Origin: Streptomyces sp. NL15-2K
GTDB taxonomy: Bacteria > Actinomycetota > Actinomycetes > Streptomycetales > Streptomycetaceae
NCBI RefSeq assembly: GCF_030551255.1
Contig: NZ_CP130630.1
Coordinates: forward strand, 5,871,501-5,935,500
Direction of reading: 5' to 3'
DNA: 64,000 bases
The notes beneath the pieces are model-generated. The model did not search any database and had not been told where the DNA came from. It worked only from the letters and a program-made list of their open reading frames with translations. The translations under genes were made by a program, and so were the position numbers. Shown here in pieces: positions 16,253-26,161 of the stretch. Each line of letters begins with the position of its first letter. Within the stretch, counting starts at the first letter, position 1.

Positions 16253-18345
16253 AGCTCGAACCAGATGCTCTTCCCCTCGCCCCGCGGATCCACCCCCCAC
16301 ACCTCCGCCAGCAGCTCGATCAGCATCAGCCCGCGACCGGACGAGGCCAGCTCGCCGGGTCTGCGCTTGTGCGGGAGGTCGTCGCTGGTGTCCGTCACCT
16401 CGACGCGCATCCGGCGCGCGCCCGGCTCGCCCCGCACCTCGGCCAGCAGCAGTGCGTCGGAGTCCGTGTGGACCAGGACGTTGGTCAGCATCTCGGAGAG
16501 CAGCAGGACCGCGGAGTCGACCTGGTCCTGGCAGGACCAGTCGTGCAGCAGCTCCCTCAGGTGCCGGCGGGCCGCCGCCACCCGCTCCGGTTCCGCCTGG
16601 GCCACCGACAGCATCGTGCGGCGGATCCGGGGTCGTACGGCGATCGAGTCGCCGCAGCCGCAGCCCTCGCCCTCCCGGCACAGCAGCAGGACGGCGATGT
16701 CGTCCTCGCGGCGGTCGGCCAGGGGGCCGGTGGTGTGGTGGGAGGACGGGCCGTGCACCGCCTGGACCAGGGCGTCGGCGAGTTGCTCCAGGTCGCCCTC
16801 GTGCTGTTCGAGGATGGCGCGGATCCGCTTCCAGCCGGTCTCCATGTCGTGGCCGCCGGTCTCGATCAGGCCGTCGGTGCACAGCAGCAGGGTCTCGCCC
16901 GGTTCGAGGGTGATCCGGGTGGTGGGGTAGTCGGCGTCCGGGTCGATGCCGAGGGGCAGGCCGCCGGCTGTGGGGCGGGTCAGGACCGTGCCGTCCGTCA
17001 TGCGGATCGCCGGGTCGGGATGGCCGGCGCGGGCGATGTCCAGGATGCCGGTCGTGGGGTCGACCTCCACGTACAGGCAGGTCGCGAAGCGGAGATCGGC
17101 GGCGCCTGGATCGCCGTAGGTCATCCCGTGCAGGAAGCGGGACGCGCGGGAGAGGACCGCGTCCGGGCGGTGGCCTTCCGAGGCGTAGGCGCGCAGTGCG
17201 ATGCGGAGCTGGCCCATCAGGCCGGCCGCGCGGACGTCGTGTCCCTGCACATCGCCCATGACCAGGGCGAAGCGATCGTTCGGCAGCGGGATCATGTCGT
17301 ACCAGTCGCCGCCGACCTGGAGGCCGCCGCCGGTGGGGACGTAGCGGGCCGCCACGCTCATGCCCGGTATCCGGGGGCCCAGTGTGGGCAGCATGCTGCG
17401 CTGCAGGCCGTCCGTCAGTTCCCGCTCCGACTCGGTGATCCCCGCCCGGGACAGCGCCTGCGCGAGCATCCGCGCGACCGTCGTCAGGACGGACCGCTCG
17501 TCCGGCGTGAAGGCCACCGGGTAGGTGAAGGCCGCCATCCAGGCGCCCATCGTGCGGCCGGCGACCGTCAGCGGCAGGAACGCCCAGGACTGGCGGCCGA
17601 AGTGCTGGGCGAGCGGCCAGGCGGTCGGGTAGCGGGACTTGTAGTTCTCGGGGGAGGAGAGGTAGACGGCGCGGCCGGTGCGGACGACCTCGGCGGCCGG
17701 GTAGTCCGTGGACAGCGACATGTGGGAGAAGGGGTTCTCGTCGCCGGGCTGGTGTCCGTGATTGCCGATGATCGTCAGGCGGTCGCCCTCGACGCCGAAG
17801 ACGGCCAGGCCGTCCGGGGAGAAGCCGGGCATGGCGAGGCCTGCCGCCACTCTCAGGACCTCGGCCGTCGAGCGGGCCTCGGCCAGGGCGCGGCCCGCGT
17901 CCAGCAGGAACGCCTCGCGGGAGCGGCGCCAGTCGCCGGTGATCGGCGTGCGGGCGGCGGCGCCCGGCGGGGGCTCGGTGACCTCCTGGAGGGTGCCGAT
18001 CAACTCGTACTCTCCGGTGGCCGGGTCGATGACCGGCTTGGAGCGGCTGCGGACCGTACGGATCACGCGGCCCTGGTCGTCCATGATTCGCAGCCGGGCC
18101 TCGGCGAGGGTGCCTTCGGCGGCGGCGAGCTGCACGATGCCGCCGATCTCGTTCCAGTCGACGGGGTGGAAGCGGGAGCGGATCCCGGCCTCCGTGAGGG
18201 TGACCGGCTCGGCGGGCAGCCCGACCAGCCGCGCGGCCTCCGCGTCCAGCATGACGAGGCCCGCGGTGTTGTCCCATCTCCACAGGCCGGTCGCGAGGGC
18301 GGCGAGAACCTGCCCCACGGCGGGCAGGGGCTCACCAGTGCGCAT
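16138..18345 (-). CDS. PAS-GAF-SpoIIE (PP2C) phosphatase with C-terminal HATPase
   Basis: 735 residues of a Streptomyces stress/differentiation regulator that should dephosphorylate an anti-anti-sigma protein and, through its own kinase domain, rephosphorylate it. Order: PAS-like 10-125, GAF 145-300 ([20 protein letters not shown]...), SpoIIE/PP2C 325-545 ([37 protein letters not shown]; metal Asp residues present), HATPase 565-695 ([16 protein letters not shown]-box, [11 protein letters not shown]-box). A CGCGDS stretch links the last two. The tail after residue 700 is a repeat of GDESTA from 18-bp tandem repeats. ATG 18345 has AAGGTGGGG upstream. It is cytosolic, with no membrane helices. 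Confidence 0.92.
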   Translation of the reverse strand: MRTGEPLPAVGQVLAALATGLWRWDNTAGLVMLDAEAARLVGLPAEPVTLTEAGIRSRFHPVDWNEIGGIVQLAAAEGTLAEARLRIMDDQGRVIRTVRSRSKPVIDPATGEYELIGTLQEVTEPPPGAAARTPITGDWRRSREAFLLDAGRALAEARSTAEVLRVAAGLAMPGFSPDGLAVFGVEGDRLTIIGNHGHQPGDENPFSHMSLSTDYPAAEVVRTGRAVYLSSPENYKSRYPTAWPLAQHFGRQSWAFLPLTVAGRTMGAWMAAFTYPVAFTPDERSVLTTVARMLAQALSRAGITESERELTDGLQRSMLPTLGPRIPGMSVAARYVPTGGGLQVGGDWYDMIPLPNDRFALVMGDVQGHDVRAAGLMGQLRIALRAYASEGHRPDAVLSRASRFLHGMTYGDPGAADLRFATCLYVEVDPTTGILDIARAGHPDPAIRMTDGTVLTRPTAGGLPLGIDPDADYPTTRITLEPGETLLLCTDGLIETGGHDMETGWKRIRAILEQHEGDLEQLADALVQAVHGPSSHHTTGPLADRREDDIAVLLLCREGEGCGCGDSIAVRPRIRRTMLSVAQAEPERVAAARRHLRELLHDWSCQDQVDSAVLLLSEMLTNVLVHTDSDALLLAEVRGEPGARRMRVEVTDTSDDLPHKRRPGELASSGRGLMLIELLAEVWGVDPRGEGKSIWFELYESSADESSAGDESTEGDESTAGDESTAGDESTAGAE
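16145..16249. repeat. 18-bp tandem repeat coding on both strands
   Basis: Five copies of an 18-bp unit (consensus TCACCTGCCGTGGACTCG) plus a 15-bp partial copy. On the plus strand they encode SPAVDS repeats of the AI-2E transporter tail; on the minus strand they encode GDESTA repeats of the SpoIIE protein tail. Both genes run in frame through the array and overlap by 115 bases. Confidence 0.95.
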
Positions 18346-18450
18346 TGCCCCACCTTAAGAACAGGCGGTCGGAGAGTGCCACTGTTCATGGCCATGGCAC
18401 TCTCCCGGCACTCTCCCTGGACTCTGCCGGTCGCGGCCCGTGATGTCGCG

Positions 18451-18497
18451 GCCCGTATTGGTGGGGCCCGTATTGGTGGCGCCCGTAAATGGTGGGG
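18451..18497. repeat. Short direct repeats upstream of parS
   Basis: GCCCGTATTGGTGGG is followed directly by GCCCGTATTGGTGGC and a diverged third copy (GCCCGTAAATGGTGGGG). It lies 35 bases before the parS site in the 250-base gap between the SpoIIE and aspS genes. Confidence 0.8.
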
Positions 18498-18531
18498 AGC
18501 CGATCTTGGGGTGCCCGGTAGGCTTGGGGGA

Positions 18532-18545
18532 GTTTCACGTGAAAC
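18532..18545. promoter_or_regulatory. parS centromere site
   Basis: GTTTCACGTGAAAC is an exact copy of the 14-bp palindromic ParB-binding core known from Streptomyces and most bacteria. It lies 52 bases upstream of aspS. In Streptomyces such sites cluster around oriC, where ParB spreads from them to build the segregation complex used at sporulation. The match leaves little doubt on sequence; occupancy is unproved here. Confidence 0.9.
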
Positions 18546-18597
18546 AAACCTTCACGGGAAACGAGCCCCCGATCCGCGAAGACTGGATGAAACGACG

Positions 18598-20361
18598 ATG
18601 CATCGGTACAGGTCCCACACCTGCGGCGAGCTCCGCGCCTCTGACGTCGGCACCGACGTCCGGCTGAGTGGCTGGCTGCACAATCGGCGCGACCTGGGCG
18701 GCATCCTCTTCATCGATCTGCGCGACCACTACGGCATCACGCAGCTCGTGGCCCGCCCCGGCACCCCGGCGTACGAGGCCCTCGACAAGCTGACCAAGGA
18801 GTCCACGGTCCGCGTCGACGGCAAGGTCGTCTCCCGAGGCACCGAGAACGTCAACCCCGACCTGCCCACCGGCGAGGTCGAGGTCGAGGTCGGCGAGGTC
18901 GAGCTGCTCGGCGCCGCCCAGCCGCTGCCCTTCACGATCAACACCGAGGACGGGGTCAACGAGGAGCGGCGCCTGGAGTACCGCTTCCTGGACCTGCGCC
19001 GCGAGCGCATGCACCGCAACATCATGCTGCGTACGGCCGTCATTTCGGCGATCCGGCAGAAGATGGTGACGCTGGGCTTCAACGAGATGGCCACGCCGAT
19101 CCTGACGGCCACCTCCCCCGAGGGCGCCCGCGACTTCGTGGTCCCCTCCCGGCTGCACCCGGGCAAGTTCTACGCCCTCCCGCAGGCCCCGCAGCAGTTC
19201 AAGCAGCTGCTGATGATCTCCGGCTTCGACCGCTACTTCCAGATCGCGCCCTGCTTCCGCGACGAGGACGCGCGAGCGGACCGCTCGCCGGGCGAGTTCT
19301 ACCAGCTCGACGTCGAGATGAGCTTCGTCGAGCAGGAGGACGTGTTCCAGCCGATCGAGCAGCTGATGACCGAGCTGTTCGAGGAGTTCGGGGGCGGCCG
19401 TCACGTCACCTCCCCGTTCCCCCGCATCCCCTTCCGCGAGGCGATGCTGAAGTACGGCTCCGACAAGCCGGACCTGCGCGCCCAGCTGGAACTCGTCGAC
19501 ATCACCGACGTGTTCGAGGGCTCGGAGTTCAAGGCGTTCGCCGGCAAGCACGTGCGCGCGCTGGCGGTGCCGGCCGTGCAGGACCAGCCCCGGAAGTTCT
19601 TCGACCAGCTCGGGGACTACGCGGTCTCGCAGGGCGCCAAGGGTCTGGCCTGGGTGCGGGTCGCCGAGGACGGTTCGCTCACCGGCCCGATCGCGAAGTT
19701 CCTCACCGAGGAGAACATCAAGGTCCTCACCGAGCGCCTCGGCCTGGAGGCCGGTCACGCCGTCTTCTTCGGCGCGGGCGAGTTCGACGAGGTCTCGAAG
19801 ATCATGGGCGCGGTGCGGGTCGAGGCCGCCAAGCGTGCCGGGCACTTCGAGGAGAACGTCTTCCGGTTCTGCTGGATCGTCGACTTCCCGATGTTCGAGA
19901 AGGACGAGGAGACCGGGAAGATCGACTTCTCGCACAACCCGTTCTCGATGCCTCAGGGCGGCATGGACGCCCTGGAGAACCAGGACCCGCTGGACATCCT
20001 GGCCTGGCAGTACGACATCGTCTGCAACGGCGTCGAGCTGTCCTCCGGCGCGATCCGGAACCATGAGCCGGACATCATGCTCAAGGCCTTCAACATCGCG
20101 GGCTACGACAGCGAGACCGTGGAGCGCGAGTTCGCCGGCATGCTGCGCGCGTTCCGCTTCGGCGCCCCGCCGCACGGTGGCATCGCGCCCGGCGTCGACC
20201 GCATCGTGATGCTGCTGGCCGACGAGCCGAACATCCGCGAGACGATCGCCTTCCCGCTCAACGGCAACGCCCAGGACCTGATGATGGGCGCGCCGACGGA
20301 GCTGGAGGAGACGCGGCTGAGGGAGCTGCACCTGTCGGTGCGGAAGCCGCAGCCGAAGTAG
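18598..20361 (+). CDS. aspS: Aspartyl-tRNA synthetase
   Basis: 587 residues, the normal size for bacterial AspRS, a class II enzyme that charges tRNA-Asp in the cytosol. The N-terminal OB-fold anticodon domain ([20 protein letters not shown]...) is followed by motif 1 and the active site ([40 protein letters not shown] is motif 2), a bacterial GAD insert (about 290-430), and motif 3 ([20 protein letters not shown]). ATG 18598 gives the family N-terminus; the ribosome site is weak (AAACGACG). The enzyme in high-GC Gram-positives is often non-discriminating with GatCAB. A parS site lies in its 5' region and a strong terminator follows. Confidence 0.97.
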   Translation: MHRYRSHTCGELRASDVGTDVRLSGWLHNRRDLGGILFIDLRDHYGITQLVARPGTPAYEALDKLTKESTVRVDGKVVSRGTENVNPDLPTGEVEVEVGEVELLGAAQPLPFTINTEDGVNEERRLEYRFLDLRRERMHRNIMLRTAVISAIRQKMVTLGFNEMATPILTATSPEGARDFVVPSRLHPGKFYALPQAPQQFKQLLMISGFDRYFQIAPCFRDEDARADRSPGEFYQLDVEMSFVEQEDVFQPIEQLMTELFEEFGGGRHVTSPFPRIPFREAMLKYGSDKPDLRAQLELVDITDVFEGSEFKAFAGKHVRALAVPAVQDQPRKFFDQLGDYAVSQGAKGLAWVRVAEDGSLTGPIAKFLTEENIKVLTERLGLEAGHAVFFGAGEFDEVSKIMGAVRVEAAKRAGHFEENVFRFCWIVDFPMFEKDEETGKIDFSHNPFSMPQGGMDALENQDPLDILAWQYDIVCNGVELSSGAIRNHEPDIMLKAFNIAGYDSETVEREFAGMLRAFRFGAPPHGGIAPGVDRIVMLLADEPNIRETIAFPLNGNAQDLMMGAPTELEETRLRELHLSVRKPQPK

Positions 20362-20377
20362 GACCACCTCACGTGTG

Positions 20378-20410
20378 AATGGCTCGGAACCGACTCGGTT
20401 CCGAGCCATT
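20378..20410 (+). terminator. aspS terminator
   Basis: AATGGCTCGGAACCGA and its exact reverse complement lie around one central base, giving a stem of at least 14 bp with a short loop, 17 bases after the aspS stop. Confidence 0.8.
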
Positions 20411-20599
20411 CCCGTATGACAGGTGCCGCTGACGGACGTAGTCGGTGTGTGGGGCGGGCGTGTGCATACATGCCCGCCCCGTTCATATGTATGGACATCT
20501 GCTCAACCCATTGACCCGGAAGCAACCCCTCCGTAGCGTGCCGAGGTGCCCGCGTACGTGATTGCTGTTCACGTATGTGTTCACTGAGGGGAGACAACG

Positions 20600-21955
20600 A
20601 TGTCGGAAGCCGTGATGCCCGACGCCGAGACGCCCGACGCCGAGCGTCGCGCGGTCAGCAAGTTCCTGCGCCGCATGATGCCGCTGCTGGTCCTGATGCT
20701 GCTGGTCAACCAGATGGACCGGACGAACGTCGGCTTCATCCAGGACGAGTTGCGGGCCGACGTCGGCGTCAGTGCCACCGCCTACGGGCTCGGGGCGGGC
20801 CTGTTCTTCATCGGATACGCCCTGTTCGAGATCCCGAGCAACATGATGCTGGAGCGCTTCGGCGCCCGGGTGTGGCTGACCCGCATCATGATCACCTGGG
20901 GCCTGGTGGTCGTGGCGATGTGCTTCATCCACAACGTGTGGATGTTCTACGGCCTTCGCTTCCTTCTCGGCGTCGCCGAGGCAGGCTTCTTCCCCGGCGT
21001 AATGCTGTACCTCACCCAGTGGCTGCCCGACTCCTCCCGGGGCCGAGGGAGCGCGATCTTCCTCGGCGGCTCGGCGACCGCGTACATCGTGACCGGCCCG
21101 ATCACGGGCGCGCTGCTGGAACTGCACGGCCTGGGCGGCATCGCCGGCTGGCGCTGGATGTTCGGGCTGGAGGGCGCCATCTCGATCCTCGTCGGATTCG
21201 TCGCCGGCTTCTTCCTGGTCTCCCGCATCGACGACGCCCGCTGGCTCACCCGGGAGGAGAAGGACGCGCTGGGCTCGGCGATCGCCCGCGACAAGGAGGC
21301 CCGCAGCCGCGAACCCGAGGGCTCGCGGCTCCGCCTCCTGTTCCACCCCCAGGTCGCCCTGCTGACCGGCGTCTTCTTCGCGATGACCCTGACCGGATAC
21401 GCCATCACCTTCTGGCTGCCCAGCCTGGTCGACGACATCGGCGGGCTGTCGTCCTTCCAGATCGGGCTGCTCACCGCCGTACCGTGGATCTGCGCGGTGA
21501 TCGCGATGTACACGCTGAGCCACTTCACCGACGGCGCCCCGGACCGCCGCCCGTACCTGGCGATCGCCCTGGTCGTCTCGGCCGTGGGCACCTTCCTCGC
21601 CACGCTGGGCTCCCCCTGGTTCGGCCTCGCGGCCATCACGCTCGCCGCGGTCGGCAGCAAGTGCTCGGCCAGCATGTTCTGGCCGATGTCCCAGGCCGGC
21701 CTCGACCTGAGGATCGCCGCGCCGGGCCTGGCCCTGGTCAACTCCATCGGAAACCTGGGCGGTTTCGTCTCCCCCACCCTCTTCGGCTACCTCAAGGACA
21801 CGACCGGCAGCACGAACGGCGGCCTGTACACGCTGTCGGCGGCGTCGCTGCTGGCGGTGGTCGGGGTCACCTTCGTCCGCCGGACGAAGGCGGCTGCCGC
21901 CCCGCTCTCGCCGGAGACCGTCACGGTGGCGCCGGAACGTGCGAACCGCCCGTGA
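20600..21955 (+). CDS. MFS transporter, anion:cation symporter (ACS) type
   Basis: 451 residues, about 12 helices. The start of helix 1 and loop reads LVLMLLVNQMDRTNVGFIQD, typical of the ACS/phthalate permease family (D-R-x-N), followed by GLFFIGYALFEIPSN, FGARVWLTRIMITWG and RFLLGVAEAGFFPGVMLYLTQWLP. Members import organic anions such as tartrate, glucarate, phthalates or 4-hydroxyphenylacetate. No catabolic genes are adjacent, so substrate cannot be inferred. ATG 20600 has GGGGAG eight bases upstream. The 190 bases upstream hold no other gene. A terminator overlaps the stop codon. Confidence 0.88.
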   Translation: MSEAVMPDAETPDAERRAVSKFLRRMMPLLVLMLLVNQMDRTNVGFIQDELRADVGVSATAYGLGAGLFFIGYALFEIPSNMMLERFGARVWLTRIMITWGLVVVAMCFIHNVWMFYGLRFLLGVAEAGFFPGVMLYLTQWLPDSSRGRGSAIFLGGSATAYIVTGPITGALLELHGLGGIAGWRWMFGLEGAISILVGFVAGFFLVSRIDDARWLTREEKDALGSAIARDKEARSREPEGSRLRLLFHPQVALLTGVFFAMTLTGYAITFWLPSLVDDIGGLSSFQIGLLTAVPWICAVIAMYTLSHFTDGAPDRRPYLAIALVVSAVGTFLATLGSPWFGLAAITLAAVGSKCSASMFWPMSQAGLDLRIAAPGLALVNSIGNLGGFVSPTLFGYLKDTTGSTNGGLYTLSAASLLAVVGVTFVRRTKAAAAPLSPETVTVAPERANRP

Positions 21956-21978
21956 ACCCTGCGGGGTCCACGGGCGGT
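21945..21978. terminator. Terminator overlapping MFS stop codon
   Basis: ACCGCCCGTGAACC pairs with GGTCCACGGGCGGT (one mismatch), loop of six. The left arm includes the MFS stop codon TGA at 21953-21955; on the other strand the hairpin lies 23 bases after the protease stop at 22001. Confidence 0.7.
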
Positions 21979-22000
21979 CGCCCAGTGCTGTCGCCGGGTG

Positions 22001-25000
22001 TTACGGCGTGACGGCCAGCCTGGTGAGTCCCACCGCCTGGGACCCGTCGCCGTACTCGACGATGCCGACGTACCGCTCACCTCGCACCGCATCCGGCCAC
22101 GCCACCGTCAGTCCGCGCAGGGCGGCCGGGGTGACGGGCTGGGTGGCGGGGGTGACGGTGGGCCGGACGGCCGGGGTCGTCTGGCCGACCTTCCACAGGC
22201 GCAGCGTGTACTGCTGGCTGTCTGTGCCCTTCGGCATGTCGTACTGCACCACGTAGACGTCGTAGTCGCCGGGCGGCAGGTCGACGTAGTCGTCCGAGCC
22301 GATCTGCGGCCCGGGGAGGACCTGAACTCCGTCCTTGTCGAAGGCGTAGAGGAACATCATGCTGCCGGGCACGTGATCCGCCGCGTCGACCGCGACCCGG
22401 GTGAACGGTGCGCCCTCCGGGACGTGGACCGGGATCTTCGCTGCCGCGTCACCGGCGTGCGGGTTCCACGAGAAGTCCGGCGACTGGTCCTCGCCGGTGA
22501 GGGTGCCGGTGATCTTCTCGGACTTGTACAGCTCCGCCCGAGCGGTCAGTTCACCGCTCCAGTCCGCCCGTACGGTGAGCTGGGTGGACCGCTCACCGGG
22601 GAGAGCGATCTCCGCCGGTGCGGCGACGTGGGCGGCGCGCAGCGCGATCGGGCTGGTGACCCGGTGGTGGCTGTGGGCGTCGCTCCAGGTGAGGGAGCCG
22701 GAGGACCAGGCGCCGTGGGCGGCGTCGGTGCGGGTGAAGGTGACCCGGTACGTCGCCGAGCCGCCCGGAAGCACGGTCAGGCGCTTCGGTGTGACCTCGG
22801 CCTTGTAGCCGGGCGGCGTCTGGAGCGTCGCCTTGTACGTGGCGATGTCCGTGCCGACGTTGGTGACCGTGCGGGTCACCGTCTGCCGCTCGGCCAGGTC
22901 GCCGACCGCGATCGACGGGTAGTTCAGGTCGCTGGGGTCGATGGGTCGGGTGGTCGCGCAGGCGTCACCGCCGTCCCTGGTGGTCGGCCGCAGCCTCAGC
23001 GCGCAGAGGTACGACGTCCAGTCCGCGGACGTGGAGTCGTAGACCAGGCCCGGGTCGGCGGCGACAGTGGCCCGCGGGGAGCCGGCGCCGTAGTCGAGCG
23101 GGGTCGCGGAGTCGGCGCCCTCACGGCCGATGGGCTCGCCCTCGTTGTCGGTGGTCGTCGCCGTGGTCATCAGCGCCGACTTGACCTCCATCGGCGACCA
23201 GTCGGGGTGCAGTTGCTTCAGCAGGGCCGCGAGGCCGGATATGTGAGGCGTCGCCATCGACGTGCCCGCCATGAAGCCGAAGCGGTCCGGGTACCCGGCG
23301 CCGGGCACGGTGCCCGCGAGGACCATGCTGCCCGGTGCGGCGATGTCGGGCTTGAGCACGTCGCCGCCGCTGTAGCGGTCGGGTCCGCTGGAGGAGAACC
23401 CGGTGACGAGCGGAGCGCGGACGCGGCCGGAGCCGGAGACGAACTCGCCCGTGGCGCCGGAGCCGGCCGCGTACTCCTTGACCGTCTTCGCGTCCTCCTG
23501 GGTCAGCTGGATCAGGGGCAGGCCGAAGTCGTCGGGGTAGAAGTTCTGGGAACTGGTCGCGGTGTTGGCCACGGCCAGGGCCACGCCGCCCGCGTCCGTG
23601 ACCGCCTTGGTCTTGTCCTCGAGGAACAGGTTGTCGCCGCCCCGGTCACAGACGACGATCTTCCCCTCCGTCTTGCCGGGATCGAGCGTGCCCGGCGCGC
23701 ACAGCGTGGCCCGCGCGGCGTCCGCGTCCGGCTTGCGCACGTCACCGGCGTTGACCAGCGGCGCTGTGGGGACCGGTGACTGCACCTTGTCGTGGCGGAA
23801 GCGGCGGCCGTCGCCCAGGACCAGCGTCGAGTTGTAGCCGGTGTCGTGCGTCTCCGCGGCGACGGTGGTGATCCACGGCGCGGTGTTCTCCACCGTGTCG
23901 GGGCCGCTGTTACTGGCGGCGGCGGAGACGAACACGCCCGCCTTCGCGGCGTTGAACATCGCCTCCATGGACGTGGGGGAGGTGAGCGTCCCGCCGATGG
24001 AGTAGCTGATGACGTCCACGCCGTCCGCCACGGCCTTGTCGATCGCCGCCGTGGTGTCCGAGTACCAGCAGCCGTCGTGCCAGCAGGTCTTGTACGCGGC
24101 CACCCGGGCCGCCGGAGCGACACCACTGACCTTGCCGCGCACACCGAGACCCGGTATCTCCGCCGGGGTGTCGTGGTTGCCGGCCGCGGTGGTGGCGGTG
24201 TGGGTGCCGTGGCTGTCCATGTCCATGGGGGACGAGACGTCCTCGGGCGTGGGGTCGGGGACGCCGGCGCGGAACCACTGGGCGCCGATCAGCTTGTTGT
24301 TGCAGGTGACCTTGTGGGCGGGGTCGTCGCCCTCGTCGCAGGTGCCGTGCCACTTCTTGGCGATGACGTCGGCGTCGGGGCGGGGTTCCGAGAGCGGGGC
24401 GAGCATCGGGTTGGTCGGGTCGATGCCGGTGTCCACGATGCCGACGATCGTGCCTTCGCCGGCGTGTTCCGGGCCGCCGAGCTTGGACCAGAGACCCTTG
24501 TCGCCGTCCAGGCCGAGGAAGCGGGGGATGTCGGGTGGGGGTGCTGCGGCCTCGGATTCGCCTTCGGCCTTGCTTGCGTTCCCACCCGCACCGCCCGTGC
24601 GGCTTTCGTTGTCGGGTTTGCGTGGCCCCTGTGAGGGCTGATCGCCGTCGGCGGCTGCCGGGTGGCGGTCGTCCGTTGCGGCTGCCGTGCGGCGGTCGTC
24701 CCCGGTAGCCGCCGGTGAGGCGGACTGGGCCGGTGCCGGGGGCAGGCGGTCGGCCTTGTCCCGGGTCAGTGAGATCACGCCGGGGGTGGCGGCCAGTTCC
24801 GTGGCTTGGCGGGCGGTGAGTTTCGCGGCGAAGCCGTTGAAGGCGTAGTCGTACTCGTAGAGCTTCTTGACGCCGGGGACGTCGTCGAGCACCGAGTCGC
24901 GGCGGGAGTCCAGGTGCCGTAGGTAGGCCCTGACCGCGCTCGTGCCTGTCGTGAGCCGGTCTCCGGGGGCCGGGGCGGTGCGCTTCAGACCGCTCACGCC

Positions 25001-25183
25001 GCCCTGGTAGGTGGCGACGGGCTGGTCGGCGAGCTTCACCACGTAGGTCCCGGCGCGATAGCCGGTGTTCTCGGTGGTCTCGGCGTGGGCGGGGGCCACC
25101 GTTCCGGCGAGGGCCAGGGCCCCGGTCAGAAGGGGCGTCAGGAGTCTGACGTATGCCCGGTCATGTCTTTTGTTGTGTGACAA
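22001..25183 (-). CDS. Secreted S8 (subtilisin) family serine protease, 1060 aa
   Basis: Large exported protease. A Sec signal peptide ends at about residue 34 (LALAGTVAPAHA). Then come an I9-type propeptide (AGTYVVKLADQPVATYQGG... to about 145), a low-complexity linker (150-215), and the S8 domain with Asp251 (DTGID), His325 (SHGTHTA), Asn425 (ASNSGP) and Ser642 (GTSMATPHISG). A PA-type insert lies between about 455 and 590 (CAPGTLDPGKTEGKIVVCDRGG). C-terminal beta domains of Fn3/PPC type run to the end (ending VGLTRLAVTP). The catalytic set is complete. The linker contains an in-frame copy of a repeat shared with the vWA protein at 41157-42731. It is monocistronic. Confidence 0.93.
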   Translation of the reverse strand: MSHNKRHDRAYVRLLTPLLTGALALAGTVAPAHAETTENTGYRAGTYVVKLADQPVATYQGGVSGLKRTAPAPGDRLTTGTSAVRAYLRHLDSRRDSVLDDVPGVKKLYEYDYAFNGFAAKLTARQATELAATPGVISLTRDKADRLPPAPAQSASPAATGDDRRTAAATDDRHPAAADGDQPSQGPRKPDNESRTGGAGGNASKAEGESEAAAPPPDIPRFLGLDGDKGLWSKLGGPEHAGEGTIVGIVDTGIDPTNPMLAPLSEPRPDADVIAKKWHGTCDEGDDPAHKVTCNNKLIGAQWFRAGVPDPTPEDVSSPMDMDSHGTHTATTAAGNHDTPAEIPGLGVRGKVSGVAPAARVAAYKTCWHDGCWYSDTTAAIDKAVADGVDVISYSIGGTLTSPTSMEAMFNAAKAGVFVSAAASNSGPDTVENTAPWITTVAAETHDTGYNSTLVLGDGRRFRHDKVQSPVPTAPLVNAGDVRKPDADAARATLCAPGTLDPGKTEGKIVVCDRGGDNLFLEDKTKAVTDAGGVALAVANTATSSQNFYPDDFGLPLIQLTQEDAKTVKEYAAGSGATGEFVSGSGRVRAPLVTGFSSSGPDRYSGGDVLKPDIAAPGSMVLAGTVPGAGYPDRFGFMAGTSMATPHISGLAALLKQLHPDWSPMEVKSALMTTATTTDNEGEPIGREGADSATPLDYGAGSPRATVAADPGLVYDSTSADWTSYLCALRLRPTTRDGGDACATTRPIDPSDLNYPSIAVGDLAERQTVTRTVTNVGTDIATYKATLQTPPGYKAEVTPKRLTVLPGGSATYRVTFTRTDAAHGAWSSGSLTWSDAHSHHRVTSPIALRAAHVAAPAEIALPGERSTQLTVRADWSGELTARAELYKSEKITGTLTGEDQSPDFSWNPHAGDAAAKIPVHVPEGAPFTRVAVDAADHVPGSMMFLYAFDKDGVQVLPGPQIGSDDYVDLPPGDYDVYVVQYDMPKGTDSQQYTLRLWKVGQTTPAVRPTVTPATQPVTPAALRGLTVAWPDAVRGERYVGIVEYGDGSQAVGLTRLAVTP
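24547..24655. repeat. Interspersed coding repeat, copy A (in protease linker)
   Basis: This 109-base segment is roughly 85-90% identical by eye to 41861-41966 in an unrelated gene. Both copies are on the same strand relative to coding and in the same frame, giving QGPRKPDNESRTGGAGGN here and [18 protein letters not shown] there. The copies differ in length by one codon. The conserved core includes GTTCCCACCCGCACC on the plus strand. Confidence 0.85.
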
Positions 25184-25310
25184 CTCTTGTCCGTATTGGT
25201 CGATTTGGTGAGCTGTACTTCCCCCATCGCCCCAATAGCAACAGAAGTCACCGGAGTTGAGAATCTTGAAGTCTCATACAAGCCCAACATTCACAGAGGT
25301 CACACAGACG

Positions 25311-25346
25311 AACCGCCCGTGAAGTCCTGTGAGTTCACGGGCGGTT
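25311..25346 (-). terminator. Terminator of AbiEii-like gene
   Basis: AACCGCCCGTGAA and TTCACGGGCGGTT form a perfect 13-bp stem with a 10-base loop, 24 bases beyond the minus-strand stop at 25370. It is nearly the same stem sequence as at 21945-21978. Confidence 0.8.
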
Positions 25347-25369
25347 GGTCCCTCGGCCACGCGGTGCGA

Positions 25370-26047
25370 TCACTCGTCGGCCGGCGGCTCCGACGCCTCC
25401 TCTTCGAGGAGGCGTTCCGCGATGTCGTTCGCCCAGCTCTGGGCCCACTGACGGAGGGCCTGGACGGACTGCTCGTCGAGGCCGTGGACGGTGAAGTCGC
25501 GGTCGTCGAGCCACTCGATGCCCTCCAGGCGGGACTGGAGGTCGCTGAGGTCGAAGGCGTCGTGGGCGTGGCGTCGGCCCAGTTCCTCCAGTTCGGTCGG
25601 GCTCAAGCGGTCCGCGGCGGCGTGGACGTCGACGAGGTCGCGGGCGGCACCGCGGTCGGCGAGGGCACGGACCCTGGTCCCGATGACGTCTTCGAGGGAC
25701 AGGGCAGGGCCGAGGTCGGTGTCGACCGGCGGGTGCCAGAGGGTCTCCTTCAGCAGATCGACCGTCTGTTCCTCACCCGTGTCGGGGTCGGTGACGAGCA
25801 GGCGCGCGGAGAGCGGGTCGGTCTCCAGGGAGCGCACGGGCCAGCCGCGTTCCGCCAGCCCGGTGAGGACCGTGGCCGCGATGCGCTCCATGGGCTCGGC
25901 GGATTCGGTCGCCAGTTCCAGGTCCTGCGCCTGCCGGTCGACCAGGCCGTGAGCCCGGACCGCGTGGTCGCCGGCCATGACGAGGGGGTAGGGGGCGCCG
26001 ATGGTCAGGATGTCGTGGAGGAGGCGGGGGGCTGTGGTGCCGTTCAC
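25370..26047 (-). CDS. AbiEii/AbiGii-type nucleotidyltransferase
   Basis: 225 residues. The N-terminal half has the nucleotidyltransferase pattern of AbiEii toxins (TIGAPYPLVMAGDHAVRAHGLVDRQAQDLELAT, where a GG/GS-like turn precedes the D-x-D-x-E acidic site) and a helical C-terminus (DLVDVHAAADRLSPTELEELG). AbiEii proteins in toxin-antitoxin systems transfer nucleotides to tRNA and arrest growth; stand-alone copies are common in Streptomyces and may do housekeeping nucleotide transfer. No AbiEi antitoxin gene is adjacent. The glycine turn AGDHAV differs from the usual GGxAV. GTG 26047 is assumed as start; the ribosome site is poor. Confidence 0.7.
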   Translation of the reverse strand: MNGTTAPRLLHDILTIGAPYPLVMAGDHAVRAHGLVDRQAQDLELATESAEPMERIAATVLTGLAERGWPVRSLETDPLSARLLVTDPDTGEEQTVDLLKETLWHPPVDTDLGPALSLEDVIGTRVRALADRGAARDLVDVHAAADRLSPTELEELGRRHAHDAFDLSDLQSRLEGIEWLDDRDFTVHGLDEQSVQALRQWAQSWANDIAERLLEEEASEPPADE

Positions 26048-26161
26048 GTAGTCGCCCGTGTGCGGGGGGTGTTCATGGGGCGATTATCGCGGGGGTGCGC
26101 ATGCCGGCATGCTTGCGCGTGTCGCGGGTCTGCGCCGCGGTCGTACACCGGAGAACGCACG

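Noticed and set aside
15091..20361. A 1756-codon open frame on the plus strand
   Set aside because: It is aspS extended upstream by an antisense reading of the SpoIIE and AI-2E region; the high GC keeps frames open. The aspS start at 18598 fits the family.
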